This document shows, piece by piece, positions 1-6,664 of a stretch of 38,264 nucleotides of DNA (position 1 is its first letter; every line of letters begins with the position of its first letter). The stretch lies in contig CATKXO010000027.1 of assembly GCA_949840775.1 (NCBI GenBank), positions 1 through 38,264 on the forward strand, in the 5' to 3' direction. The notes below the pieces were generated by a model. The model made no database searches and was not told where the DNA came from. It worked only from the letters and a program-made list of their open reading frames with translations. The stretch is from an uncultured bacterium. Its GTDB lineage: Bacteria; Bacillota; Clostridia; Oscillospirales; Oscillospiraceae. The position numbers were made by a program, and so were the translations under genes.

Positions 1-66
1 CGGCCTGTGGCCGCCCGCATAAACCCCCATCTGTCAACGGCGGGCGGCCACAGGCCGCCCCTACAC
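1..66. repeat. Palindromic GTAGGGGC-family repeat, cut by the window edge
   Basis: Positions 1-17 and 41-57 are a perfect 17-bp inverted repeat. The right end reads GGCCGCCCCTACA, the same terminus seen at 13020-13100 and 25537-25601. The outer left end probably lies before the window. It sits just upstream of the first gene. Confidence 0.7.
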
Positions 67-120
67 TTGCTTTTCTGAAACCCCCGTGATAAAATGAGGA
101 AAAATCGAGGAGGCGGTACC

Positions 121-492
121 ATGAAATTCAAGCCGGAACTCCCCGGCGCTGTCCTGCCCGCAGAGGTGCTGGAACAGGACTACGCCCAGGCCAAAAATAT
201 GGACGGGCTCCACCTGGGGGAGCAGTGCCTCTTCTTCCGGAGGTTTTCCGGGACCTCCTACCTCCCCTACGGCCAGATTGTCCGGGCCTGGCTGCGGCAG
301 GAGGAGGTCAAAGCCCGGATGTGCTGCGCCACCGCCAACTTTGACCAGTTCTATGTGGTGCTCTCCTGCGCCGACGGCCGGGAGCGCCGGGGGCGGGTGG
401 TGAATAAGGACGGCGGACAGCGGTGCCTGGACCACATCGCCGCCTGTAACCCGGAGGTCAAAATCGGCTATGTGAAGCCGGGAGAAGCATAA
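121..492 (+). CDS. Hypothetical protein, 123 aa
   Basis: Function not recognised. The ATG at 121 is chosen because a strong GAGGAGGCGG Shine-Dalgarno lies just upstream; an in-frame ATG at 94 would place that site inside the coding region. The protein is soluble, without signal peptide or membrane segment, with a strand-rich middle (residues about 30-100) and scattered cysteines that form no clear metal motif. A GC-rich hairpin at 493-517 directly after the stop probably ends the transcript. Codon use matches the chromosomal neighbours, so a real gene is likely. Confidence 0.7.
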   Translation: MKFKPELPGAVLPAEVLEQDYAQAKNMDGLHLGEQCLFFRRFSGTSYLPYGQIVRAWLRQEEVKARMCCATANFDQFYVVLSCADGRERRGRVVNKDGGQRCLDHIAACNPEVKIGYVKPGEA

Positions 493-517
493 GGGGCCGC
501 CCCCAGGGCGGCCCTCT
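493..517 (+). terminator. Probable terminator hairpin
   Basis: GGGGCCGCCC, a three-base loop and GGGCGGCCCT follow the stop of the gene at 121. The downstream run is pyrimidine-rich (CTCTTCCGTTT) rather than a clean T tract, so the hairpin is clear but termination is inferred. Confidence 0.5.
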
Positions 518-522
518 TCCGT

Positions 523-1197
523 TTACCAGAGCTTATCCTCATAGGGCGTGCTCTCCACGCCCTTCGCCTGAAGTTTTTCCACCATACGGTCCAGCGGGCC
601 CCGCCACAGCTTCTGGAACCACTCTGCCTCCCCGAACCAGCGCACCAGCGTGGGGCTGACGGCGTAGTACAGCCGCACAAACGCCCGGCCGTACCAGTGT
701 TCTGCCAGCGTATCGTCCCGGAACCGCCGCAGGGTCCAAACCTGGGGGCAGTCGTAGGAGCGGTACACCGCCGTGGCGACGTAACAGCCGCCGGCAGGTT
801 GGGGCGGCTGCTCATAGTGGATATCCTTTTCACGGATGGTTTCCATGCTGCCGTCCATATATATAACGTCGATCTGCACAATTTTTACGGTACAAATGGA
901 AAAATTATACCACTGGCTCTCCCATATTGAATTCATATTGTTGGCGCCTGGATTGATCGGGCCTGTAATTTTCAGCCATTTATTGGTTTCCCCTCCAATT
1001 GAGCTGGGCGCTACATCATTTACCGCATTGTAGGGAATCACTTCAAAGATGACATACTTGATCGTCTTTTCTGAATCGTTCTTGATGGAAATTAAAACTC
1101 CGACGCCGCCTGCGGTGTCGGGTCCCGCAGTCCATCGTTTTATACCTCCATCTACGATTTCAATGTGCCCAGGATTTGGCTGCCCATAAACAATCAT
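523..1197 (-). CDS. CFI-box domain protein, 224 aa
   Basis: Residues 138-150 (CYVATAVYRSYDC) match the short CFI-box motif (C-[FY]-[IV]-ATA-x-YGS) found near the C terminus of many otherwise unrelated bacterial proteins. The following 50 residues, with an R-R-F-R-D segment and WYGRAF...YYAVSP...V, are the usual continuation. Residues 1-130 are strand-rich and resemble an immunoglobulin-like or FxLYD-type fold, but I cannot name it. No signal peptide is visible. The ATG is preceded by GGAAGGAGAA. The usual glycine in YGS is arginine here. Molecular function is unknown for the family. Its leader holds two hairpins and overlaps the small-RNA locus at 1263-1525, so its expression may be attenuated. 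Confidence 0.75.
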   Translation of the reverse strand: MIVYGQPNPGHIEIVDGGIKRWTAGPDTAGGVGVLISIKNDSEKTIKYVIFEVIPYNAVNDVAPSSIGGETNKWLKITGPINPGANNMNSIWESQWYNFSICTVKIVQIDVIYMDGSMETIREKDIHYEQPPQPAGGCYVATAVYRSYDCPQVWTLRRFRDDTLAEHWYGRAFVRLYYAVSPTLVRWFGEAEWFQKLWRGPLDRMVEKLQAKGVESTPYEDKLW

Positions 1198-1215
1198 GCC
1201 TTTTCTCCTTCCATG

Positions 1216-1476
1216 TCATTTACAGCGGCCTCGGAACACACGCCCGAGGCCGCCGGAGAAAGCAAAAACACTGCGCAGGGTAAGCCTGCACAGTGTGAAA
1301 AAGCATGATCCACATACGACAAAGCCGGCACAGAGGAAAACGATAAAATCCCCCTTTACAAACAGAGGCGAAATATCGTATAATACCTGTGCGGTGCGGT
1401 TGGTCCGTTGCGTAGGTGTGGGTTCTTTCACCTGTGCAGGCTTGCGGGTGTTGCTACCACCCGTAAGCTGCCGCAT
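1216..1476 (-). CDS. Doubtful small hydrophobic ORF in the overlapping-RNA locus, 86 aa
   Basis: The reading frame starts with an ATG only about 11 nt after the predicted transcription start and has no Shine-Dalgarno. Residues about 45-66 (DFIVFLCAGFVVCGSC) are strongly hydrophobic and could be one membrane segment. The N-terminal half is merely the complement of the structured plus-strand RNA. The terminator at 1263-1296 falls inside the frame, so a full-length product would require read-through. It may instead be the remnant of a shorter membrane peptide toxin lacking a recognisable start codon. Confidence 0.25.
   Translation of the reverse strand: MRQLTGGSNTRKPAQVKEPTPTQRTNRTAQVLYDISPLFVKGDFIVFLCAGFVVCGSCFFTLCRLTLRSVFAFSGGLGRVFRGRCK
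1225..1253 (-). other. Hairpin in the leader of the CFI-box gene
   Basis: GCGGCCTCGG and CCGAGGCCGC pair perfectly (10 bp, 9-nt loop), 30 nt before the Shine-Dalgarno of the gene starting at 1197. No T tract follows, so it is a structural element rather than an obvious terminator. Confidence 0.5.
1263..1296 (-). terminator. Intrinsic terminator of the minus-strand small transcript
   Basis: ACACTG-GCAGG pairs with CCTGC-CAGTGT across one mismatch and a 5-nt loop (1268-1296), followed on the minus strand by TTTTTGCTTT. It would end RNA started at the promoter at 1494-1522, or attenuate read-through into the CFI-box gene. Confidence 0.65.
1355..1384 (+). promoter_or_regulatory. Promoter for the plus-strand small RNA
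   Basis: TTTACA at 1355-1360 and TATAAT at 1379-1384 are separated by 18 bp. Transcription would start near 1391 and run into the structured RNA ending at the T run at 1476-1485. Confidence 0.6.
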
Positions 1477-1485
1477 TTTTGTTTT
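1391..1485 (+). ncRNA. Candidate structured small or antisense RNA, about 95 nt
   Basis: An outer stem (TGCGG near 1390 with CCGCA at 1471-1475) can enclose two hairpins: AGGTG/CACCT, and CTTGCGGGTG with CACCCGTAAG. The RNA ends in TTTTTGTTTT, as in intrinsic termination. A good promoter lies at 1355-1384. It is fully complementary to the first 95 nt of the minus-strand transcript from the promoter at 1494-1522. No known family is recognised. It is either an antisense regulator (type I antitoxin-like) or an independent small RNA. Confidence 0.5.
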
Positions 1486-1493
1486 CTGCGTCG

Positions 1494-1522
1494 ATTATAA
1501 CAAATCGTGCCCTGCAATGCAA
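1494..1522 (-). promoter_or_regulatory. Minus-strand promoter of the overlapping small transcript
   Basis: Read on the minus strand: TTGCAT (1522-1517), 17 bp, TATAAT (1499-1494). The start is near 1487. The transcript covers the whole plus-strand RNA and heads toward the terminator at 1263-1296 and the CFI-box gene. Confidence 0.6.
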
Positions 1523-1611
1523 GAGCGGATTTCATGAATCGGGAAATTTCTTCCTGAAAAAGCGAGCTGGCTGACCAATTTCCGGGTCAGCCAGCTTTTT
1601 CATTGAAAAAC

Positions 1612-3345
1612 TCAGGCGATATTCAGCTTGTGGTTCTTGGCGAAGAACAGGAAGGCCAGCATCAGCACAACGGCGATGGGCAGGGAGATGATGCCGGGGG
1701 CGCCGGCGGTCACCAGCACGCCGGCGATGAGGTAGGCCACACCGGACACCACCGCGCAGGAGATGGCGTAGGGCAGCTGAGTGGACACGTGGTTGACGTG
1801 GTCGCACTGGGCGCCGGCGGAGGCCATGATGGTGGTGTCGGAGATGGGGGAGCAGTGGTCGCCGCAGACGGCGCCGGCCATGCAGGCGGAGATGCAGATG
1901 ATGGCCATGGGGTTGCTCATGTCAAACACGCTCTGCACAATGGGGATGAGGATGCCGAAGGTGCCCCAGCTGGTGCCGGTGGCAAAGGCCAGCAGGCAGC
2001 CCACCGCGAAGACGATGACGGGCAGGAACATCTGGAGGGCGGAGGCGGAGCGGACGAAGTCGCGGACAAAATACTTGGCGCCCAGGGAGTCGGTCATGCC
2101 CTTCAGGGACCAGGCAAAGGTGAGGATGAGGATGGCGGGCACCATGGCCTTGAAGCCCTCGGGGATGCAGCCCATCATCTCCTTAAAGGACATGGACTTG
2201 CGGACAAAGTAGTAGATGAAGGCGAAGAGCAGACCGAAGGCGGAGCCCAGCATCAGGCCCACGGAGGCGTCGGAGTTGGAAAAGGCGTCTACAAAGCTCT
2301 CGCCGGAGAAGAAGCCGCCGGAGTAAATCATGCCGATGACGCAGGCCACCACCAGCACCAGAATGGGCAGCACCAGGTCCAGGACGATGCCCTTGGACTC
2401 GTCGCTCTCCTCGTCCAGCATGGCGTAGGGGTTGGAGCCGGAGAACAGGTCGCCCTCCTCCAGGGCGTTCTTCTCAAACCGGGCCATGGGACCAAATTCC
2501 ACCCTCATCAGCACCATGCCCACCATCATCACTACAGTGAGCAGGGCGTAGAAATTGTAGGGGATGGCCTGGATAAACAGGTTCAGGCCCTGGCCGTCCT
2601 CGGCGAAGGAGGCCACGGCGGCCGCCCAGGAGGAGATGGGGGCGATGATGCAGATGGGGGCGGCGGTGGCGTCGATGAGGTAGGCCAGCTTGGCCCGGGA
2701 CACGTTCTGCTTGTCGGTGACAGGGCGCATCACGGAGCCCACGGTGAGGCAGTTGAAGTAGTCGTCAATGAAGATCAGGCAGCCCAGCACAATGGTGGCC
2801 AGCTGGACCCCGGCCCGGGATTTGATGTTCTCCTTGGCCCAGCGGCCGAAGGCGGCGGAGCCGCCGGCCTTGTTCATCAGGCACACCATAATGCCCAGGA
2901 TGACCAGGAAGATCAGGATGCCCACGTTGTAGCCGTCAGACAGGGAGGCCACGATGCCGTCGCTGAACACATGGAGCACCGTACCCTCAAAGCTGAAGTT
3001 GGAGTAGAGCAGGCCGCCCACCAGGATTCCGATGAACAGGGAGGAGTAGACCTCCTTGGTAATCAGGGCCAGGGCGATGGCGATGACGGGGGGCAGCAGG
3101 GACAGGGGCGTGTTAAAGAAATTGCTGGAGGCCCGGACGTAGCCGGTGCCCTCGCAGGTCTCACAGGTGACGGCCTCGGCCTCGTCGGACAGGACAACGC
3201 CCACCGCGCCGCAGTCGGGGCACTCGATCATCTTGGTGCCGGAGGCCTCGGTGGGGTCGCCGGCGGCAAAGGCGGTGACGGCCATGGACAAGAGCAGCAT
3301 CACCAGGACGATACTCCGCATGGCCCAGCTTCTTCTGGTTCTCAT
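1612..3345 (-). CDS. NhaC-family Na+-coupled transporter under lysine riboswitch control, 577 aa
   Basis: This is an integral membrane transporter with about 11-12 hydrophobic helices and NhaC-family motifs such as FIDDYFN, ISSWAA and GDHCSPISDTT. The lysine riboswitch upstream argues for lysine as substrate; NhaC-like transporters under lysine riboswitches were named lysW in comparative studies. Residues 1-28 resemble a signal peptide, followed by two CxxC knuckles (C42/C45 and C61/C64, CPDCG and CETCEGTG) of zinc-ribbon type before the first transport helix, which is unusual for NhaC. The ATG at 3345 follows AGGAGGGAATACAA. It is monocistronic. The family call is sure; lysine specificity is inferred. 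Confidence 0.85.
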   Translation of the reverse strand: MRTRRSWAMRSIVLVMLLLSMAVTAFAAGDPTEASGTKMIECPDCGAVGVVLSDEAEAVTCETCEGTGYVRASSNFFNTPLSLLPPVIAIALALITKEVYSSLFIGILVGGLLYSNFSFEGTVLHVFSDGIVASLSDGYNVGILIFLVILGIMVCLMNKAGGSAAFGRWAKENIKSRAGVQLATIVLGCLIFIDDYFNCLTVGSVMRPVTDKQNVSRAKLAYLIDATAAPICIIAPISSWAAAVASFAEDGQGLNLFIQAIPYNFYALLTVVMMVGMVLMRVEFGPMARFEKNALEEGDLFSGSNPYAMLDEESDESKGIVLDLVLPILVLVVACVIGMIYSGGFFSGESFVDAFSNSDASVGLMLGSAFGLLFAFIYYFVRKSMSFKEMMGCIPEGFKAMVPAILILTFAWSLKGMTDSLGAKYFVRDFVRSASALQMFLPVIVFAVGCLLAFATGTSWGTFGILIPIVQSVFDMSNPMAIICISACMAGAVCGDHCSPISDTTIMASAGAQCDHVNHVSTQLPYAISCAVVSGVAYLIAGVLVTAGAPGIISLPIAVVLMLAFLFFAKNHKLNIA

Positions 3346-3393
3346 TTGTATTCCCTCCTATTTGTTTTGGGGCCACACACAGCCCCATCCGCG

Positions 3394-3431
3394 CAAAACA
3401 AAACCGTGGTGCACAGCAGCGCGCTCCACGG
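3394..3431 (-). terminator. Terminator of the lysine riboswitch expression platform
   Basis: On the minus strand CCGTGG (3431-3426) and CCACGG (3409-3404) form a stem followed by TTTTGTTTTG. It lies between the aptamer and the transporter start, the usual place for a transcription-terminating platform. A second hairpin (GGGGC...GCCCC, 3369-3385) lies before the Shine-Dalgarno. Confidence 0.8.
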
Positions 3432-3469
3432 CAAAACCGGACGCCCCCAGCTGTCCGCCGGGGACCTCT

Positions 3470-3630
3470 GGATAGCGCTCCACTCTCGTGACAGTCCGCG
3501 GGATGTTCTCCCGGCGGCCCAGGACCGGCGGCTCAGGCAGGCCGTCTGACCTTCGGCGGCGCACCCTCTCCCGTGGGACGGCTGCCTGGCCTTGTCCCGC
3601 GGTACGTATGAGCGCCGCGCCTCTATCCTC
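3470..3630 (-). ncRNA. Lysine riboswitch (L-box) aptamer
   Basis: Read on the minus strand, the conserved L-box core blocks occur in order: GATAGAGGCGCG at the 5' end, GTGCGCCGCCGAAGG, GGTCCTGGGCC, GACTGTCACGAGAGTGGAG and the closing GCGCTATC. These match the junction segments and closing P1 stem (GATAG...CTATC) of the well-studied lysC aptamer. Lysine binding should favour the terminator at 3394-3431 and lower uptake. The gene controlled is the NhaC-type transporter at 1612-3345. Confidence 0.9.
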
Positions 3631-3647
3631 ACTATTGAATTGCAATC

Positions 3648-3676
3648 ATCCTACCACGGCCCCGGAAATATGTCAA
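3648..3676 (-). promoter_or_regulatory. Promoter of the riboswitch-transporter unit
   Basis: Minus strand TTGACA (3676-3671), 17 bp, TAGGAT (3653-3648), placing the start about 15 nt before the aptamer. Confidence 0.75.
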
Positions 3677-3694
3677 GGCAAAATCATTGGCATA

Positions 3695-4108
3695 TCACTC
3701 AATTTTGCCCTCTGGTTTTAACATAAAAAAGGTAAATGTGCCGGTTGCCACCGTTTTTCCCTCCGCATCGGTGATAACCACCTGAATGACAGACAGCCTC
3801 TGCCCCAGCTTTTTGGGAACGGCTTCACAGAACAGGTCCCCCTGGGCGGGACGGAGAAACTCCATGGTGCTGTTGGCGGTGACGCAGCTCTGTCCGGCGG
3901 AGCAGGCGCAGCAGCCCCCCACCGTGTCCGCCAGGGCCGCCATCGCCCCGCCGTGGATCATGCCGTGGGGGTTGATGGACTTGGGCCCCGCCCGGAGCAC
4001 CCCCCGGGCCAGGCCGGGCTCCACGTGGGTCACCTCGATCCCGTTCTCGTAGGCAAACTGCATGGGACGGTTTACCACGTCTAAAATCGGATGGCGATTC
4101 TCTTCCAT
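3695..4108 (-). CDS. PaaI-type hotdog-fold thioesterase, 137 aa
   Basis: A cytoplasmic acyl-CoA thioesterase-like protein of the PaaI/YbgC hotdog superfamily. Residues 45-65 (INPHGMIHGGAMAALADTVGG) carry the family signature: the HGG loop and the following helix with an acidic residue (D61). Length is typical. The ATG at 4108 follows GAGAGGAGAGCCGT; upstream in-frame codons are not family-like. Substrate unknown. It stands alone between the lysine-transporter promoter and a divergent gene. Confidence 0.85.
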   Translation of the reverse strand: MEENRHPILDVVNRPMQFAYENGIEVTHVEPGLARGVLRAGPKSINPHGMIHGGAMAALADTVGGCCACSAGQSCVTANSTMEFLRPAQGDLFCEAVPKKLGQRLSVIQVVITDAEGKTVATGTFTFFMLKPEGKIE

Positions 4109-4239
4109 ACGGCTCTCCTCTCCTGCAAATCCCAGGTATTGTACCACATTTTCCTTCCCCCGGCAAGCCAAATGACGGCCGGGGGCATAGAATGGGACAG
4201 TTCCCGTGAACCATTTTCGCAAGCAAAGGAGTTTTGACT

Positions 4240-5055
4240 ATGGAACTGAAAGTGGATATGCCAACTCTGGCCGGGCAGGACATCGACCCGGCAACCTTCC
4301 AGCGGGTGTGGGGCCGGGTCATGCCCAGCCAGCCCTCGCCCCGGGAAGGCGCTGATACATCGATCCCAGACACCGCCGTCCCCGCAGAACCCACCGTCCC
4401 CCCGGAGGAGACTCCCCCTGCGGAGGAACAGCCCCCGGCCATTCCCGAGCTGCCCCCGGTGCCCGACTGCCCGGCGCAGCCCCCCGCCCCGGACAACCCG
4501 GAGCAGCCTCCCGTCCCGGACAATCCGGAACAGCCCCCTGTCCCGGATTGCCCTGTGTGCCCGGAGTGCCCCGCCTGTCCGGAATGCCCCGCCTGTCCGG
4601 ACACGCCTGGCCCGGCGCCCGCACCGGAGTCCCCCGCCTTCTGCCTGGGGGAGGCCTCTCAGGGGGACGGCCAGCGGCTGGAGGAGCTGATGGCCCTAGC
4701 CTGCGCCGGGGCGGCCGCCGGCCGGGCCATGGCCCGCCGGGCCTCCGGCTCCTGCGCCAAAGCCCTGTCCGCCCTGGCCCGTGACCACCGCTCCGCCTTC
4801 AAGCGGCTGTCCGCCGCCTACTTCCTCATCACCGGCAGGCGGTACACCCCCCAGTGCGCCCCCCAGAAGCTCCCCGCCTCCCTTCCCCTGGCCCTGCGGC
4901 AGCAGTTCCTCTGGGAGCAGCAGTGGGAGCAGAAAAACAGCCAGGGCGCCCAGTCCACCGCCGACCCCTGCCTGAAGGAGCTCTACCTGGAGCTGGCCCA
5001 GGAGGGAACCTTCCACGCCGGGACCATCCGGTCGCTGCTGGAGCAGATGGGTTGA
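4240..5055 (+). CDS. Pro/Cys-repeat protein with a helical C-terminal domain, 271 aa
   Basis: Function not recognised. Residues about 40-145 are a proline- and acid-rich linker that condenses into tandem units: PDNPEQPPV twice, then PVCPECPACPECPACP. Residues 150-271 are helical (EELMALACAGAAAG, then LARDHRSAFKRLSAAYFLITGRRY) and end in HAGTIRSLLEQMG; the spacing of acidic residues and His is reminiscent of ferritin-like four-helix bundles, but I cannot assign ligands. No signal peptide, so the CxxC repeats would be cytoplasmic. The ATG at 4240 has AAAGGAG upstream. Confidence 0.7.
   Translation: MELKVDMPTLAGQDIDPATFQRVWGRVMPSQPSPREGADTSIPDTAVPAEPTVPPEETPPAEEQPPAIPELPPVPDCPAQPPAPDNPEQPPVPDNPEQPPVPDCPVCPECPACPECPACPDTPGPAPAPESPAFCLGEASQGDGQRLEELMALACAGAAAGRAMARRASGSCAKALSALARDHRSAFKRLSAAYFLITGRRYTPQCAPQKLPASLPLALRQQFLWEQQWEQKNSQGAQSTADPCLKELYLELAQEGTFHAGTIRSLLEQMG
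4490..4612 (+). repeat. Coding tandem repeat (Pro-Glu, then Cys-Pro units)
   Basis: Inside the gene at 4240: about two 27-nt PDNPEQPPV-type units followed by four 12-15-nt CPxC/CPA units. Such arrays can change copy number by slippage. Confidence 0.6.
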
Positions 5056-5093
5056 CTTGAACCGGCCCTTTGGGGTAAACTATGGATGATTTC

Positions 5094-5112
5094 TGTAGGG
5101 GCCGCCCCTGCA
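5094..5112. repeat. Short solo GTAGGGGC palindrome
   Basis: TGTAGGGGCCGCCCCTGCA is a near-perfect 19-bp palindrome sharing its ends with the larger repeats at 1, 13020 and 25537. It looks like an internally deleted copy or a minimal unit. Confidence 0.55.
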
Positions 5113-5131
5113 AAAGAAACGAGGTGCACCT

Positions 5132-6058
5132 ATGATCCAGACCTTTGACCTCTCCTATCCCTCCAGCGACGGCATCCACGCCATCCACGCCCGGGAGTGG
5201 GTGCCCGAGGGCGCCCCCCGGGGGGTGGTGCAGATTGTCCACGGGGTGGCGGAACACATCGGGCGGTACGGCCCGGCGGCCCGGTTCCTGGCCGCCCACG
5301 GCTACCTGGTGTGCGGCGGGGACCACCTGGGCCACGGCCTTACCGCCGGGGGCAAATTCGGCTACTTCGGTCCCAAAAACGGCTGGGACCTGGTGGTCCG
5401 GGACATTCGCCGCCTGCGGGAGCTGGAGGGGGAGAAGCATCCCTCCCTGCCCTATGTCATCCTGGGCCACTCCATGGGGTCCTTCCTCACCCGGACCTAT
5501 CTCATCCGCTGGCCGGGGACGGTGGACGGGGCCGTCCTGTCCGGAACGGGCCAGGAGCCCGCCCCGGCGGTGGCCTTTGGCAAGGCCCTGTCCGGCACGC
5601 TGTGCAAAACCAAGGGGCCCGATTACGTGAGCAAGCTGGTGAACGACCTGTCCCTGGGGGCCTACAATCGGACCTTCAAGCCCAACCGCACCCCCTCCGA
5701 CTGGCTCAGCCGGGACGAGGCCCAGGTGGATCTGGCCCTGGCCGACCCTCTGTGCAGCTTCATGCCCACCGTCGGCATGTTCCGGGACATGATGGGGGGC
5801 CTGCAATTCATCGCTGACAAGGGAAACCTGTCCAAAATGGACCCGGACACCCCCGTCTATTTTCTATCCGGGGACAGCGACCCGGTGGGCTCCATGGGCA
5901 AGGGAGTTCGGAAGGTGGAGGAGATGTTCCGCTCCGTCGGATGCAAGGACGTGACAGTCAAGCTCTACCCCGGCGGGCGGCACGAGATGTTTAACGAGAC
6001 CAACCGCCAGGAGGTCTTTCAGGATTTGCTGGACTGGATTGAGAGTAAGCTAACATGA
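5132..6058 (+). CDS. Alpha/beta hydrolase, monoacylglycerol-lipase-like, 308 aa
   Basis: A cytoplasmic serine hydrolase of the Hydrolase_4 (lysophospholipase/monoacylglycerol lipase) group. The nucleophile elbow GHSMG is at 112-116 (Ser114); D250 in the SGDSDPVG loop and H284 in GGRHEMFNE complete the expected triad. HGVAEHIGRY (37-46) is the oxyanion-side motif of this family. The likely substrate is a short acyl ester or monoglyceride, not provable here. The start follows AACGAGGTGCACCT. The transcript ends at the terminator at 6059-6086. Confidence 0.85.
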   Translation: MIQTFDLSYPSSDGIHAIHAREWVPEGAPRGVVQIVHGVAEHIGRYGPAARFLAAHGYLVCGGDHLGHGLTAGGKFGYFGPKNGWDLVVRDIRRLRELEGEKHPSLPYVILGHSMGSFLTRTYLIRWPGTVDGAVLSGTGQEPAPAVAFGKALSGTLCKTKGPDYVSKLVNDLSLGAYNRTFKPNRTPSDWLSRDEAQVDLALADPLCSFMPTVGMFRDMMGGLQFIADKGNLSKMDPDTPVYFLSGDSDPVGSMGKGVRKVEEMFRSVGCKDVTVKLYPGGRHEMFNETNRQEVFQDLLDWIESKLT

Positions 6059-6086
6059 GAAAAAGCCGCTCACCGAGCGGCTTTTT
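6059..6086. terminator. Bidirectional intrinsic terminator
   Basis: AAAAGCCGCT, five bases, AGCGGCTTTTTT. T runs on both strands let it serve the hydrolase and the convergent membrane-protein gene. Confidence 0.85.
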
Positions 6087-6424
6087 TATCGTCTGGAACA
6101 CAAAACTCCTCCAAATCCCATCACAAGGGACACCCCCAGCAGCACCCAGGAGACGAAGCTCACCATACACATGGGCAGTTGAAGGAGGAGCGCCAAACAG
6201 AGCACCCACCCGCCCCAGACCCGGCCGTCCCCCGGCCTCCACCGGCCGCTCCAGCGGCGGTACAATCCTGAAAGCCAAGAGAAAAGCGTCAGCCCATGGA
6301 ACACCACAATATATGGGGCCGGATGGTATTTGTCAATATGTTCAAAGCACAGCGCCGTCTCCAGCAGCCCCGCAAACAGCAGGGCGCACAGCCAAAATTT
6401 CCGATCCTTCCCAAGTTCTCTCAT
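6086..6424 (-). CDS. Small integral membrane protein, 112 aa
   Basis: Function not recognised. Three hydrophobic segments are visible: about residues 10-27 (FWLCALLFAGLLETAL), 38-55 (PYIVVFHGLTLFSWLSG) and 72-105 (WVLCLALLLQLPMCMVSFVSWVLLGV is cut here at family-neutral sequence). The ATG at 6424 is chosen for the AAGGAGGGG ribosome site five bases upstream. It shares the terminator at 6059-6086 with the hydrolase. Confidence 0.65.
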   Translation of the reverse strand: MRELGKDRKFWLCALLFAGLLETALCFEHIDKYHPAPYIVVFHGLTLFSWLSGLYRRWSGRWRPGDGRVWGGWVLCLALLLQLPMCMVSFVSWVLLGVSLVMGFGGVLCSRR

Positions 6425-6540
6425 ATCATCCCCTCCTTGCCTCAGTATAACCAAGCGGAGGACAGAGGGCAAGACCCTGGGGATAAGTGGTCGTTTTTCC
6501 GGGATAACCGGTCAAAAAAGCGCTTACAGGAACGCGCCAA

Positions 6541-6657
6541 AAGGCCCCCTTCGCAAAGGGGGCTGTCACGGCGAAGCCGTGACTGGGGGTTTTCCTAACA
6601 AAACCCTCCACCACCGCCTTCGGCGGCGGTCCCCTTCCCTTTGCGAAGGGAGGCCTT
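6541..6657. repeat. MITE-like palindromic intergenic element, 117 bp
   Basis: Imperfect terminal inverted repeats: AAGGCCCCCTTCGCAAAGGG at the left and its near-complement TCCCTTTGCGAAGGGAGGCC at the right. Inside are two more hairpins, GTCACGGC/GCCGTGAC and CCGCC/GGCGG. Elements of this design are common between genes in gut Firmicutes. No ORF or transposase. It lies in the gap downstream of birA and may act as its transcript end. Confidence 0.65.
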
Positions 6658-6664
6658 CTCTGCC

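Noticed and set aside
1603-3549. A 648-codon plus-strand open frame rich in Gly, His, Ala and Asp
   Set aside because: It is the shadow of the transporter gene and riboswitch on the opposite strand; low-complexity composition and no ribosome site.
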